Shown: one piece after another, positions 25,094-38,085 of the stretch
How the letters are laid out: each line of letters begins with the position of its first letter
How positions within the stretch are numbered: the first letter of the stretch is position 1
DNA from: Mycobacterium adipatum
Lineage (GTDB): Bacteria; Actinomycetota; Actinomycetes; Mycobacteriales; Mycobacteriaceae
Direction: 5' to 3'
NCBI RefSeq assembly: GCF_001644575.1
Contig: NZ_CP015596.1
Location: 1,860,001-1,924,000, forward strand
Length of the DNA stretch: 64,000 nucleotides
Program-made: the position numbers and the translations under genes
The notes under the pieces: generated by a model
Seen by the model: only the letters and a program-made list of their open reading frames with translations
Told to the model about the DNA's origin: nothing
Databases searched by the model: none

Positions 25094-25825
25094 TCAACGC
25101 AAGGTGGCCCGGATCCCCACGGTGATGTAGGGCAGCGCCAATCCGGTGCTGTTGGCCAGCGCAGGATGGGTGGCCAACAGCTCGCGCACCCGCTCCAGGG
25201 TGCGGGTGCGTACCTCGGCGGGCGAGGTGATGCAGTAGCTGCGGGAGGCCACCAGGTCGATGAGCGCCTGCGGGGTGAGGTAGTTCGTCCACTCCACCTG
25301 GCTGCGTTGCACATCGGTGAACGGCGCGGCCGGGGTCACCTCGTCGTTGAGCGGGTCGTGCTCGTGGCCGATGATGTTGCCGAGATCCTTGACCCAGCCC
25401 AACCGTTCGTCGCGGATGTTCCACACCAGACCGAGCCGGCCGCCGGGGCGCAGCACCCTGGCGATCTCGTCGGCCGCGCGCTGCGGATCAAACCAATGCC
25501 ACGCCTGGGCCACCACCACCGCGTCGACGCTGTCGTCCGGCAGCGGGATCTCCTCGGCGGTCCCGAGCAGTGCCGGGGTGTCCGGCAGCGACCGGCTGAG
25601 CACCTCCAGCATCTCCGCGATGGGGTCCACGGCCACCACATCGAGGCCGCGTTCGACGAGCCGAACGGTCAGCTTGCCGGTCCCGGCACCCAGGTCGAGC
25701 ACCCGCTGCGCCCCGGTCGGCAGCAGCCAATCGATGGCCTCCGGTGGGTAGGACGGCCGGCCCCGCTCGTAGGCGGCGGCCTCCTCGCCGAACGACAGCG
25801 ACCGCTGGCGATCCGACCGGCTCAC
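25094..25825 (-). CDS. SAM-dependent methyltransferase at end of methionine operon (Rv3342 type)
   Basis: This 243-residue class I methyltransferase has motif [20 protein letters not shown], acidic strand VVAVDP, then [25 protein letters not shown] and [13 protein letters not shown], the ubiquinone/menaquinone-type Methyltransf_11 pattern. The substrate is unknown. The GTG at 25825 overlaps the metX stop as GTGA and gives the same length as I recall for Rv3342. It is therefore translated together with metX and lies under the SAM-IV riboswitch, which fits a SAM-consuming enzyme. Confidence 0.85.
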   Translation of the reverse strand: MSRSDRQRSLSFGEEAAAYERGRPSYPPEAIDWLLPTGAQRVLDLGAGTGKLTVRLVERGLDVVAVDPIAEMLEVLSRSLPDTPALLGTAEEIPLPDDSVDAVVVAQAWHWFDPQRAADEIARVLRPGGRLGLVWNIRDERLGWVKDLGNIIGHEHDPLNDEVTPAAPFTDVQRSQVEWTNYLTPQALIDLVASRSYCITSPAEVRTRTLERVRELLATHPALANSTGLALPYITVGIRATLR

Positions 25826-26952
25826 CGGGACGCGATCTCCAGCGTCTGCCGGATCAGCGGTGCCACCGCCTCGGTCTCGACCAGGAATCCGTCGTGCCCG
25901 TAGATCGAGTCGACGACCTGGAGTCCGGCACAGCCAGGCAGCAGATCGGCCAGCTCCTGCTGCTGACGCAGCGGGTAGAGCCGGTCGCTCGTGATACCCG
26001 CGACCAGTACCGGTACCGGGCACCCGGTCAGTGCGGCCTGCACGCCACCGCGGCCGCGGCCGACGTCATGGCTGCTCAGTGCGTCGGTGAGCGCCACATA
26101 GGTGCCGGCGTCGAAACGGGATACCAGCTTGCCGCCCTGATGTTCCAGGTAGCTCTGCACGGCGTAGCGGCCACCGGTGGTGGGATCCTCGTCGCCCTGG
26201 GCGAGGTTGGCGAACCGCGAATCCAGTTCGGCCTCGCCGCGGTAGGTGAGGTGCGCAATGCGTCGCGCGATCTCCAGTCCGGCCGCCGGGACGCGGCCCG
26301 TGCCGTAGTAGTCGCCGCCATTCCAGTTCGGGTCGGCCTTGATCGCGGCAACCTGGGTGCTCTGGGTGCCGATCTGATCGGCGGTGGCACGCGCACCGAC
26401 CGCGAGGATCAGCCCGGCGCGCACAGTGTCGGGGTGTCCGACAACCCATTCCAACGCCCGTGCCCCGCCCATCGAACCGCCGATCACCGCGGCCACCTGG
26501 CTGACCCCGAGCGCGGCCAGCGCGGCCAGGTCGGCGTTGACCTGATCGCGGATGGTGATCGCCGGGAACCGCGAGCCCCAGGGCTTACCGTCAGGTGCGA
26601 TCGAACTGGGGCCGGTGGAGCCTCGGCAGCCGCCGAGGGCGTTGGTGGCGATGGCGCACCAGCGGTCGGTGTCGATCGTCGCCCCCGGCCCGGCGACGCC
26701 GTCCCACCAGCCCGGTGTCGGATGGTCGGGGCCGGCCGGGCCGGTGATGTGCGAATCGCCGGTCAGTGCGTGCAGCACCATGACGACGTTGTCGCGTTGC
26801 GGGTTCAGCTCGCCCCAACGTTGCACCGCGATGGACACATCGTCGAGGACCACGCCGCTTTCCAGTGTCAGGGAGCCGATGTGGACGACCCCGATGTCAC
26901 CCTCTGCGGGCAGCGTGGCGGGCACGTCGCTCAGTATGTCGAAGATGGTCAT
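25822..26952 (-). CDS. metX: Homoserine O-acetyltransferase
   Basis: This 376-residue alpha/beta hydrolase-fold enzyme transfers acetyl from acetyl-CoA to L-homoserine, the committing step of methionine synthesis. Signatures: [28 protein letters not shown] with the nucleophile Ser, and YGHDGFLVE with the catalytic His. It is called metA in M. tuberculosis (Rv3341), although it is the MetX type. It starts 9 bp after the metY stop and overlaps the methyltransferase gene by 4 bp, so metY-metX-methyltransferase form one operon. Confidence 0.95.
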   Translation of the reverse strand: MTIFDILSDVPATLPAEGDIGVVHIGSLTLESGVVLDDVSIAVQRWGELNPQRDNVVMVLHALTGDSHITGPAGPDHPTPGWWDGVAGPGATIDTDRWCAIATNALGGCRGSTGPSSIAPDGKPWGSRFPAITIRDQVNADLAALAALGVSQVAAVIGGSMGGARALEWVVGHPDTVRAGLILAVGARATADQIGTQSTQVAAIKADPNWNGGDYYGTGRVPAAGLEIARRIAHLTYRGEAELDSRFANLAQGDEDPTTGGRYAVQSYLEHQGGKLVSRFDAGTYVALTDALSSHDVGRGRGGVQAALTGCPVPVLVAGITSDRLYPLRQQQELADLLPGCAGLQVVDSIYGHDGFLVETEAVAPLIRQTLEIASR

Positions 26953-26961
26953 GGGGCCCGC

Positions 26962-28311
26962 TCACACCGACGCGACACGCTGGCCGGCGACCGCCTTGGC
27001 CGCGGCGAACCCCTGGTCCAGGTCGGCCAGGATGTCGTCGATCCCCTCGATACCCACCGCCAGGCGTACCAGCCCGGGGGTGACACCGGTGCTCAACTGC
27101 TCCTCGGCACTCAGCTGGGCGTGGGTGGTGGACGCGGGGTGGATGACAAGCGACCGCACGTCCCCGATATTGGCGACGTGGCTGTGCAGGGTCAGCGCGT
27201 TCACGAAGGCCTTGCCGGCCTCGATGCCGCCGGCGAGTTCGAAGGCCAACACCGCGCCGGTGCCCTTGGGGGCGATCGTGCGGCCCAGCTCATACCACGG
27301 TGAGGTGGGCAGGCCGGCGTAGTTCACCGAGACGACGTCCTCATGCCCATAGAGGTACTCGGCGACCCGCTGGGCATTGGCGACGTGCCGTTCGACCCGC
27401 AACGACAGCGTCTCCAGGCCCTGGGCGATGAGGAAGGCATTGAACGGTGCCAGTGCCGACCCCAGGTCGCGCAGCAACTGCACGCGGGCCTTGAGCGCAA
27501 AGGCGGGCGGGCCGAGTGCGGAGAACACCACGCCGTGATAGCTCGGGTCCGGCTCGGTGAAGCCGGGGTGGCGGCCCTGGGTCCAGTCGAAGTTGCCACT
27601 GTCGACGATGACCCCGGCGATCGCCGAGCCGTGTCCACCGAGGTACTTGGTGGCCGAGTGCACCACGATGTCGGCGCCGTGCGCGATCGGCTGGATCAGA
27701 TAGGGGGTGGCGATGGTGTTGTCGACGATCAGCGGGATGCCGTGTGCGTGGGCCACGCCCGAGACGCCGGGGATGTCGAGGACGTCGATCTGCGGGTTGG
27801 AGATGGTCTCCGCGAAGAACGCCTTGGTGTTGGGCCGGATCGCCGCACGCCAGGTGTCCAGGTCATCGGGGTTCTCCACGAAGCTGACCTCGATACCGAG
27901 CTTGGGCAGCGTGTAGTGGAAAAGGTTGTAGGTGCCGCCGTAGAGCCGCGGGCTGGACACGATGTGGTCGCCGGCGCCGGCCAGGTTCAGGATCGCGAAC
28001 GTCTCGGCGGCCTGCCCCGAGGACAGGAACAGCGCCGCGACACCGCCCTCCAAGGCGGCCACCCGCTGCTCGACGACATCGGTGGTCGGATTCATGATCC
28101 GGGTGTAGATGTTGCCGGGCTCGGCCAGCCCGAACAGCGCGGCGGCATGGTCGGTGTCGCGGAACGTGTACGACGTCGTCTGGTAGATCGGCAGTGCGCG
28201 GGCGTTGGTGGCCGCGTCCGGCGTCTGGCCGGCGTGGATCTGCTTGGTCTCGAACGACCAGTCCTGTGCCGGGGTGCTGTTCTCCGGGTTGCTCTTGTCT
28301 GGGGTGCTCAT
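26962..28311 (-). CDS. metY: O-acetylhomoserine sulfhydrylase
   Basis: This 449-residue PLP enzyme makes homocysteine from O-acetylhomoserine and sulfide. It has the Cys/Met-metabolism fold: RALPIYQTTSYTFRDTDHA, RIMNPTTDVVEQR, and the PLP lysine in HSATKYLGGHG. M. tuberculosis annotation calls it metC (Rv3340). The ATG at 28311 follows GGAGGT by 9 nt. A SAM-IV riboswitch occupies the leader, so high SAM should lower expression of this gene and the two genes after it. Confidence 0.95.
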   Translation of the reverse strand: MSTPDKSNPENSTPAQDWSFETKQIHAGQTPDAATNARALPIYQTTSYTFRDTDHAAALFGLAEPGNIYTRIMNPTTDVVEQRVAALEGGVAALFLSSGQAAETFAILNLAGAGDHIVSSPRLYGGTYNLFHYTLPKLGIEVSFVENPDDLDTWRAAIRPNTKAFFAETISNPQIDVLDIPGVSGVAHAHGIPLIVDNTIATPYLIQPIAHGADIVVHSATKYLGGHGSAIAGVIVDSGNFDWTQGRHPGFTEPDPSYHGVVFSALGPPAFALKARVQLLRDLGSALAPFNAFLIAQGLETLSLRVERHVANAQRVAEYLYGHEDVVSVNYAGLPTSPWYELGRTIAPKGTGAVLAFELAGGIEAGKAFVNALTLHSHVANIGDVRSLVIHPASTTHAQLSAEEQLSTGVTPGLVRLAVGIEGIDDILADLDQGFAAAKAVAGQRVASV

Positions 28312-28338
28312 CGAAAACGAACCTCCATCCGTGTCTGG

Positions 28339-28362
28339 GGGTCCGTCCGTCAGTACGGACCC
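28339..28362 (-). promoter_or_regulatory. Hairpin overlapping riboswitch 3' end
   Basis: GGGTCCGT and ACGGACCC pair over an 8-nt loop. The stem uses the last bases of the SAM-IV aptamer, so it could be the alternative fold of the expression platform. It has no T-run and ends about 12 nt before the metY Shine-Dalgarno. Confidence 0.5.
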
Positions 28363-28477
28363 GCGCTTGCCGGCAGTCGCCATTCGACCGCTCAACCTGG
28401 TCTTCACCCGGAGCACCCCACCGCGGTTGGAGGGTTGCCGGCCAGCAAGCCGGGGCTAGATGCTGGCACTCATGACC
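28358..28477 (-). ncRNA. SAM-IV riboswitch
   Basis: The minus-strand leader of metY reads GGTCATGAGTGCCAGC, CCCCGGCTTGCTGGCCGGCA, CCCTCCAACCGCGGTGGGGTG, GACCAGGTTGAG and GGCAAGCGCGGGTC. This agrees nearly base for base with the mycobacterial SAM-IV aptamer I remember. It is about 120 nt, starts after a TATCGGTCATG segment, and ends 47 nt before the metY ATG. Confidence 0.93.
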
Positions 28478-28738
28478 GATACGAAGCGTAGCTGACGACA
28501 TTGACCCGATGCCACCTGGTTGTCGGCGCCGACCGGCGGCGCAAAAAGCTACTGGTCGGTAGCCAAAGCTGACCCCTCGTGCCCGGATCGGCCCTTGTAG
28601 TGTTGCCGGTGAGGGCAGACCGGGACCGCCATCACAACGGTTGCGGAACGCCCGCAGGTGCGGGTCTCGCCGCTGTCGGACACCCCCGGCAGGGCCGATT
28701 CCCGCTGCAACTGAACGATATTGAGGCCGGGAGAACAT
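28478..28738. other. Divergent intergenic region between metY riboswitch and icd
   Basis: 261 bp without a supported gene. It must hold the start of the riboswitch transcript and the icd promoter. I see no convincing TANNNT/TTGACA pair or palindrome; short frames here lack ribosome-binding sites. Confidence 0.5.
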
Positions 28739-30976
<2,238 letters not shown>

Positions 30977-30985
30977 GCGCCGCGC

Positions 30986-31825
30986 TCAGGTACCGAGCTC
31001 GCGCTCGCGCTCGGGTTCGGTGTGCCGGTCGACGAACTCGGCGATCAGCTCGGTGACCAGTCCGGGGGCTTCCAGCATCGGAATGTGGCCGACGCCCGGT
31101 AACCGGGTCACCGTGGCCTCGGTCGGCAGGTTCTCGATGAAGTACCTGGTCCCGCGCGGGGACGGGAACACCCGGTCCTTCTCACACAGCACCAAATGGG
31201 TGGGGACGCCGACACCGGCCAACTCCAGCAGGCCGGGCAGCCGCAGCGTCTTGACGAGCAGCTGCACATAGGCGGTGCAGTGGGTGGCGTCCTCGACGAG
31301 GGCGACCAGGTCCGCGCGGCTGGGGCCGTCGGCCGGTCCGCTGACCGGCAAGGTGGCGATGCGCGTCCCGAATGGAAGGTCCAGAATGCGCGGGCCGAGC
31401 AGCCGGGCGGCGATCAGCGCCGGGCCACCGAGCAGGAATTTGAGCACGGTTTCGTACTTGGTGAGCGAGTGCTGACGCCATCCGCCGGCCGGTGCGATGG
31501 CGGTCAGGGTGCGGGAGCGCCCGCGACGTTCCAGTTCGAAGGCGACCCACCCGCCCAGCGAATTGCCCACGATATGGGCTGTGTCCCAGCCGATCTGATC
31601 CATCCGGCGCTCGATGTCGTCGACCAGCGCGGCGGTGTCCAACAGCCAGGTTCCGGCGCGGGCGCCGCCGTGGTGGCCGATCATGGTGGGTGCGAGCACC
31701 TCGAAGCGCCCGGTGTCGCTGAGTTGGCCGGCCACGGTGCGCCAGACGTTCTGCGAGCACAGGAACGGGTGCAGCATGAGTATCGGTTCACCCGATCCGC
31801 GGTGAATGGGTGCGTACTGGGTCAT
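30986..31825 (-). CDS. Alpha/beta hydrolase
   Basis: This 279-residue cytoplasmic hydrolase has the oxyanion-hole strand LMLHPFLCSQ, the nucleophile elbow GNSLGGW, and the C-terminal GVGHIPMLEAP with the catalytic His. The substrate is unknown. The ATG at 31825 is preferred because TACTGT lies 8 nt upstream (leaderless); the frame extends to 31876. It ends 9 bp from icd and is divergent from xthA by 75 bp. Confidence 0.85.
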   Translation of the reverse strand: MTQYAPIHRGSGEPILMLHPFLCSQNVWRTVAGQLSDTGRFEVLAPTMIGHHGGARAGTWLLDTAALVDDIERRMDQIGWDTAHIVGNSLGGWVAFELERRGRSRTLTAIAPAGGWRQHSLTKYETVLKFLLGGPALIAARLLGPRILDLPFGTRIATLPVSGPADGPSRADLVALVEDATHCTAYVQLLVKTLRLPGLLELAGVGVPTHLVLCEKDRVFPSPRGTRYFIENLPTEATVTRLPGVGHIPMLEAPGLVTELIAEFVDRHTEPERERELGT

Positions 31826-31900
31826 GGTGCCCGACAGTATGGCGGTACCGCCGGTACCGCAAGGCTCGCTTGTCATACGGGTCCACTAGGGTCGTCCACC

Positions 31901-32701
31901 GTGATCGTCACCACCGTCAATGTCAACGGCATCCGCGCAGCGGTCAAACAACGATCCGCCGAGAACCTCGGGCTGCTGCCGTGGCTGAAGACCAGCCCGG
32001 CCGACGTCGTCTGCCTGCAGGAGACCCGCGCCGACGACGAACAGCTCGCCGAGGCACTCGCGCCGGCCCTGGCCGACGGCTGGCATCTGGCCGCGGCCGA
32101 GCCGCATGTCAAGGGCCGCAACGGCGTTGCGGTGCTGTCCCGCACCCCGTTCGACGCGGTGCGCATCGGCTCCGGAGCCGAGGAGTTCGCCGAGCACGGT
32201 CGCTACATCGAGGTGGACACCGCGGGTGCGACGGTGGCCAGCGTGTACCTGCCCACGGGTGAGGCCGAGACGGAACGCCAGCTGGAAAAGGAACGCTTCA
32301 TGGCCGCGGTCGAGAAGCGGATGGCCGAGATGCTCGCGCGCGGCGGCGACGCGGTGCTGTGCGGTGACTGGAACATCGCGCACACCGAGAGCGATATCAA
32401 GGCCTGGAAGGCCAATGTCAAGAAAGCCGGGTTCCTGCCCGCCGAGCGACAGTGGGTGACCGGCCTGCTGGACGCCGGCTGGGTCGACGTGGTGCGCCGG
32501 CTACACCCGGATGTGGCCGGCCCGTACAGCTGGTGGTCGTGGCGCGGCAAGGCCTTCGACAACGACGCGGGCTGGCGCATCGACTACCACCTGGCCACGC
32601 CCGGCCTCGCCGCCCGCGCGGTGTCGGCGCGGGTGGAGCGCGCCGAGCTGTACGCGTTGCGCTGGTCCGATCACGCCCCGGTGACCGTCGAGTTCAGCTG
32701 A
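31901..32701 (+). CDS. xthA: Exodeoxyribonuclease III (AP endonuclease)
   Basis: This 266-residue enzyme cleaves abasic sites and degrades DNA 3'-5' in base excision repair. Motifs of the EEP superfamily are VNVNGIRA, VVCLQETRADD (metal-binding Glu), CGDWNIAH, WRIDYHLA and WSDHAPVTVEF (catalytic His). The GTG at 31901 is preceded by TAGGGT 8 nt upstream, so the mRNA is probably leaderless. The open frame upstream to 31196 is only the antisense of the hydrolase. It overlaps the convergent lipase gene by 8 bp. Confidence 0.93.
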   Translation: MIVTTVNVNGIRAAVKQRSAENLGLLPWLKTSPADVVCLQETRADDEQLAEALAPALADGWHLAAAEPHVKGRNGVAVLSRTPFDAVRIGSGAEEFAEHGRYIEVDTAGATVASVYLPTGEAETERQLEKERFMAAVEKRMAEMLARGGDAVLCGDWNIAHTESDIKAWKANVKKAGFLPAERQWVTGLLDAGWVDVVRRLHPDVAGPYSWWSWRGKAFDNDAGWRIDYHLATPGLAARAVSARVERAELYALRWSDHAPVTVEFS

Positions 32702-33746
32702 CCGGGCACGGTGCGCCGGGGGAGGCCCGCAGCGCTCCGTCGGCACCGTCGATGGCGGCGCGCACCGCCTCCAGCACCCGCGGATCCCAGGTCATACCGG
32801 TCTCCCAGGGAAGCCCGGCCAGGTCGGAGACGAAGATGCTGTGGGTGTCGTCGAAGGTGAGGCAGCGCCGGTGTGGCAGCACCCGGTCACTGATGTCGGT
32901 GGCCAGCGCGCTGGAGGTTGCGACGAGGCCGTCGTTGGGCCACACGGCCGGGTTCGGTGCCGCCGAGCCTGCCGGCGCGGTGAAGCGGTTGCCGCCGATC
33001 AGGGTGACCGGGATCCCGTCGAGCACACCGGCCTGATATTCGTTCCAGCCGTCCGGACCCATCAGGTAGGCCTGGTTCACCTCGCGCCCCGATCCGGCCA
33101 TCAGTCGCTGGACCTCGGCTTTCATATCGTCCATCGCCGCTGCGCAGAAGGCGTCTCCGAGGCAATCGTTTTTGCCGAGGATGTCGTTGGCATAGTCGGA
33201 CAGGTAGGACCCCTGCCACGGGGTGCCCAGGGTGGTCAGCGACCGGATCCGGATCGGGGAGTCCAGGCCCTGCAGCACCCGGATCGCCGCGCGTGAATAC
33301 AGCCCGCCCATGGAGTGGCCGACGATGTCGATCTCGTCCACCCCGTAGGCGGTGTGCAAGTGGTCGAAGAAGCGGGCCAGGTGTTCGCCCGCGGTGTCGA
33401 TGCTGCCGGTCGAGTTGACGGTCATGTTCTCCGGCAAGGTGATCGGACAGTCCCCGAAGGCGCCGAAACCGTCTTGATCGAGGACCGGGCCGCGACCGGC
33501 CATCGCCGGGGAGGTGTAGACGGTGTGGCCGTGCTCGAGCAGGTAGCTGCGCAGGGCGGTGTCGGTGTTGCCCGCCGCCAACCCCGATGCGCAGGCCGCA
33601 GTGGGGGTGGTGAACGGGCTGGTGGCGTTTCCGCCCGACACGATCACCACCGCACGTGAGTCCGATTGTGGTGCGGCGTAGGCGATTTGGGTGCTCATCA
33701 CGATGCCGACGATAAGGATCAGCGACAGAACTGGCAAACGGGACAC
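32694..33746 (-). CDS. Secreted lipase/esterase (alpha/beta hydrolase)
   Basis: This 350-residue protein begins with a signal peptide (SRLPVLSLILIVGIVMSTQIAYA, cleavage expected near residue 26) and continues as a class-2-like lipase: VVIVSGGNATSPFTTPTAAC, then the nucleophile elbow GHSMGGLYSRAA, and a late DDTHSIF with a likely His. Cysteines occur in pairs and could form disulfides outside the cell. The GTG at 33746 follows GGAGG; the open frame continues to 33923 but that part is not signal-like. The 3' end overlaps xthA by 8 bp. Confidence 0.85.
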   Translation of the reverse strand: MSRLPVLSLILIVGIVMSTQIAYAAPQSDSRAVVIVSGGNATSPFTTPTAACASGLAAGNTDTALRSYLLEHGHTVYTSPAMAGRGPVLDQDGFGAFGDCPITLPENMTVNSTGSIDTAGEHLARFFDHLHTAYGVDEIDIVGHSMGGLYSRAAIRVLQGLDSPIRIRSLTTLGTPWQGSYLSDYANDILGKNDCLGDAFCAAAMDDMKAEVQRLMAGSGREVNQAYLMGPDGWNEYQAGVLDGIPVTLIGGNRFTAPAGSAAPNPAVWPNDGLVATSSALATDISDRVLPHRRCLTFDDTHSIFVSDLAGLPWETGMTWDPRVLEAVRAAIDGADGALRASPGAPCPVS

Positions 33747-33810
33747 GACGCCTCCGGCTATTTGACGACTGCGTAAACGATAGCGGCCGCGCTGAAGAAT
33801 GCACGCATGA

Positions 33811-34851
<1,041 letters not shown>

Positions 34852-34872
34852 CAGCCCGGAAAGGGATCACCG

Positions 34873-35928
34873 ATGGCCGACCGCGAAGCGGTATCGACAG
34901 CCCCGTCCGAGCCGGACGCACCAGGTGTGATGGATCGGTTGCGCCTCCGATTCGCCTGGTTCAACCGCATCATGGTGGCGCAGGACCGGTACAACGCCTG
35001 CAAGGGCGACTTCTATGCCGCCGGCATCACGTACTTCACCATCTTCGCGTTGTTCCCGCTGCTCATGGTCGGGTTCTCCATCGGCGGGTTCGTGCTGGCC
35101 AACCAGCCCGATCTGATGACAGAGGTCGAGGAGCGCATCCGCTCCAGCGTCTCGGGCGACCTCGGGACCCAACTCGTGGAGTTGATGGATTCGGCGATCG
35201 ACTCGCGCGGCACGGTCGGTGTCATCGGGCTGTTCACCGCGGCGTGGGCCGGCCTTGGCTGGATGGCCAACCTGCGTGAAGCGCTGAGCCAGATGTGGGA
35301 GCAGCGGCACGAGCCCGGCGGATTCGTGGCGACCAAGCTGTCGGATCTGCTGGCACTGGTCTCGGCGTTCGTGGCGCTGGTGCTGACCATCGGCCTGACC
35401 GCACTGAGCAAAGAGTCACCGATGACGACGGTGCTGAGTTGGTTCGGGCTGCAGGATGTCCCGGGTCTCAGCGTCGGACTGCAGGTGGCGTCCTGGGCGT
35501 TCTCACTCGTGATCTCGTGGCTGCTGTTCACCTGGATCATCGCCCGGCTGCCGCGCGAGTCGGTCAGCTTCCGCAGCTCACTGCGCGCCGGGTTGCTCGC
35601 GGCCGTGGGATTCGAGGTCTTCAAGCAGGTGGCCTCCATCTATCTGCGCTCGGTGGTGACCGGACCGGCCGGGGCGACCTTCGGTCCGGTGCTGGGCCTG
35701 ATGGTGTTCGCCTACATCACCGCCCGACTGATCCTGTTCGCGACGGCCTGGGCGGCGACCGCACCGGAGAACCTGGCCGCGATGCCGATCGAGCCGCCCG
35801 GCCCGGTCCGGATCAGCCCGCGGATCGAGGTCCGTGAGGGCATCGGGATATCCGGCGCGGCCGCAAGTTTCGCCGCCGGTGCGCTCGGCGCGCTCGGGCT
35901 GTCCCGGCTGCTGCGCGCGCGGCGCTGA
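34873..35928 (+). CDS. YihY/BrkB-family membrane protein
   Basis: This 351-residue protein has about six transmembrane helices and the family core GDFYAAGITYFTIFALFPLLMVGFSI, followed by FGPVLGLMVFAYITARLILFATAWAA. The family was once misnamed ribonuclease BN; the function is unknown, though transport or envelope roles are discussed. It lies directly after trpS and ends 3 bp before the nitronate monooxygenase start, so the three genes may be co-transcribed. Confidence 0.88.
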   Translation: MADREAVSTAPSEPDAPGVMDRLRLRFAWFNRIMVAQDRYNACKGDFYAAGITYFTIFALFPLLMVGFSIGGFVLANQPDLMTEVEERIRSSVSGDLGTQLVELMDSAIDSRGTVGVIGLFTAAWAGLGWMANLREALSQMWEQRHEPGGFVATKLSDLLALVSAFVALVLTIGLTALSKESPMTTVLSWFGLQDVPGLSVGLQVASWAFSLVISWLLFTWIIARLPRESVSFRSSLRAGLLAAVGFEVFKQVASIYLRSVVTGPAGATFGPVLGLMVFAYITARLILFATAWAATAPENLAAMPIEPPGPVRISPRIEVREGIGISGAAASFAAGALGALGLSRLLRARR

Positions 35929-35931
35929 CCT

Positions 35932-36810
35932 GTGGGTAGCGTGCCACGGGTGGCTCTGGTGACTCCCTGGTGTGCGTCGGTGGGAATCCGGGTGCCCGTG
36001 GTGAACGCCCCGATGGGTGGCGCCGCCGGCGGGCGGCTCGCGGCCGCGGTCTCGCGCGCCGGTGGGCTGGGCATGATCGGTATGGGCTCGGCCGCGACCG
36101 GCGAGGCGCTGCGCCACGAACTCGCCGAACTCGGTGACACCGGTCGGCCGTTCGGGATCGGGTTGGTGCACTGGGTGATGAGCGAGCGGCCCGACCTGTT
36201 GGAGGTGGCGCTGGCCGCCCGGCCGGCACTGCTGTCGGTGAGTTTCGGGGACGACTGGGGGTGGGTGCAGGACGCGCGTGCCGCCGGAGTGAGCGTCGCG
36301 ACACAGGTCGCGACCGTCGAGGACGCCGTCCGCGCAGTCGAGGCCGGGGTGGACGTCGTGGTGGCCCGCGGCGCGGAGGGCGGCGGTCACGGGAAACCCG
36401 TGATGGGCACCCTGCCGCTGCTGACCGGCGTGCTCGATGCGGTCGACGTCCCGGTGCTGGCCGCCGGTGGCATCGCGTCGCCGCGCGGGGTGGCGGCGGT
36501 GCTGGCGGCCGGCGCCTCCGGTGCCTGGGTGGGCACGCTGTTCGCCGCCTGCCACGAGGCCCTGACCACGCCCGAGGCCCGTGCCGAACTGCTCGCCGGA
36601 TCGGCGACAGAACTGACGTCAGAGCACGACATCGCAGCCGGATACCGTTGGCCGCCCGGCATTCCGGAGCGGGTACTGCGCGGATCCCCGGTGAACGCCG
36701 GACAGGGTGTTGGCCAGCTGAGCGCTCAGCCCGGCGCCGGCGAACTCGTCGCGCAGCTGGGCGACGGCGCGGCCGCGTTGCTGGGGCGCTGGGCGGCTCA
36801 GGCGCGCTGA
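35932..36810 (+). CDS. Nitronate monooxygenase (2-nitropropane dioxygenase type)
   Basis: This 292-residue FMN TIM barrel has [30 protein letters not shown] at the N-terminus, [14 protein letters not shown] with the catalytic His, and [29 protein letters not shown] for phosphate binding. It should oxidise alkyl nitronates or propionate 3-nitronate-like toxins. The start is GTG at 35932, 3 bp after the YihY stop. Its last 13 bases overlap the convergent dacB 3' end. Confidence 0.88.
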   Translation: MGSVPRVALVTPWCASVGIRVPVVNAPMGGAAGGRLAAAVSRAGGLGMIGMGSAATGEALRHELAELGDTGRPFGIGLVHWVMSERPDLLEVALAARPALLSVSFGDDWGWVQDARAAGVSVATQVATVEDAVRAVEAGVDVVVARGAEGGGHGKPVMGTLPLLTGVLDAVDVPVLAAGGIASPRGVAAVLAAGASGAWVGTLFAACHEALTTPEARAELLAGSATELTSEHDIAAGYRWPPGIPERVLRGSPVNAGQGVGQLSAQPGAGELVAQLGDGAAALLGRWAAQAR

Positions 36811-37997
36811 CGGTTCATCGACCGCGCGGCCATGATGAGGGCGAGGACGATGATGACGCCGACGAAGCCGACGCCGACGCGCACCGGCAGGGCATCGGCG
36901 CTCGGGAGCGCGGTGGCGGCCACCGCCGTCGGATCCGGTGCGGCCTTGGGTTCTGGGGCGTTCAGGGACGGGTCGGGTTCGATGAGCGTGCCGACCTTGG
37001 TGCCCGGCGGTGTCGCGAAACCGTAGTCGAGTAGCCGGGCGGCCTGTTCCCACGGCGCGATCGGCACCCGGGTGCCCTTGAGCAGGACCGCCACCAGTCG
37101 ACGGCCGTCCCGCTCCGCGGCGCCGACGAAGGTCTGCCCGGCGTCGTCGGTGTACCCGGTCTTGCCGCCGAGCGCGCCCGGGTAGTTGGCCAGCAGCTTG
37201 ACGTCGTTCTCCAGCTCGTAGGTGGGCCAGTTGTACTTCTGGGTGGCCACGATCTTCGCGAACGTGTCGTTCTGGAAGGCGTATCGGTAGAACAGGCCGA
37301 TGTCGTAGGCCGAGGTGCTCATCCCCGGCCCGTCCAGACCCGACGGTGTCGCGGCGCGGGTGTCGCGGGCGCCGAGCTTGCGGGCCAGGTTGTTGATCTT
37401 CTGCAGGGCGGTGTCCATTCCGCCGAGCTGGGCGGCCAGCGCGTGGGCGGCGTCGTTGCCGGACACCATCAGTAGGCCGTGCAGCAGATCGCTGACGGTG
37501 TAGCGCTCGCCGTTCTTCACACCGACGCTGCTGCCCTCGGCGTTCTCGTCGGCCTCGCTGCCGGTCACCACGCGGTTGATCGGCAGCTCCTGGATCGACT
37601 GCATGGCGACCAGAACCTTGATGACGCTGGCGGGGCGGTGCCGACCGTGCGGATCCCTGGCGGCGATGATGTCGCCGGTATCCAGATCGGCGACCAGCCA
37701 CGCCTCGGCCGACACGTCACCGGGCACCGGCGGAGTGTCCGGCGCCGTGATGACTCCGCACCCACTGAGCGCGTCCCCGCCGAGTGCGGTGGCGGGCACC
37801 GGCAGCGGCTGTGGCGGCGGTCCGGCCTTGGGCACTTCGGAGTCATCGACCGCCGGCGGCGTGCTCACCCGGTACGGGCAGGGGTCCGCACCCGGATCCG
37901 CGCCGGCGGCCGGCGCTGCGAGGAGCCCGGGGCCGGTCAGCATCAAGGCCGCGGTGACCACACAAGCCACTCGGCGTAACGAAACGAAGGAAGCCAT
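36798..37997 (-). CDS. dacB: D-alanyl-D-alanine carboxypeptidase (penicillin-binding protein)
   Basis: This 399-residue S11 peptidase trims the terminal D-Ala of peptidoglycan stem peptides. The signal peptide covers residues 1-33. Active-site motifs are S124-V-I-K127, S179-G-N181 and K279-T-G281. A C-terminal helix ([21 protein letters not shown]) anchors it in the membrane. It corresponds to M. tuberculosis DacB1 (Rv3330). TAGTCT lies 9 nt before the ATG, a possible near-leaderless promoter in the 88-bp gap after the aminotransferase gene. Confidence 0.93.
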   Translation of the reverse strand: MASFVSLRRVACVVTAALMLTGPGLLAAPAAGADPGADPCPYRVSTPPAVDDSEVPKAGPPPQPLPVPATALGGDALSGCGVITAPDTPPVPGDVSAEAWLVADLDTGDIIAARDPHGRHRPASVIKVLVAMQSIQELPINRVVTGSEADENAEGSSVGVKNGERYTVSDLLHGLLMVSGNDAAHALAAQLGGMDTALQKINNLARKLGARDTRAATPSGLDGPGMSTSAYDIGLFYRYAFQNDTFAKIVATQKYNWPTYELENDVKLLANYPGALGGKTGYTDDAGQTFVGAAERDGRRLVAVLLKGTRVPIAPWEQAARLLDYGFATPPGTKVGTLIEPDPSLNAPEPKAAPDPTAVAATALPSADALPVRVGVGFVGVIIVLALIMAARSMNRQRA

Positions 37998-38085
37998 CGT
38001 CTGTGCAGACTAGGAGACCGCAAGCCGATTCCCGGGTCGCCACGCTGTGGCTGATGTGACTTGTGTGGTTACTGAGGTTGTGTTC

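Noticed and set aside
38039..38055. Small GCCAC/GTGGC hairpin between the aminotransferase and dacB
   Set aside because: Five base pairs without a T-run is too weak to call a terminator in a GC-rich genome.
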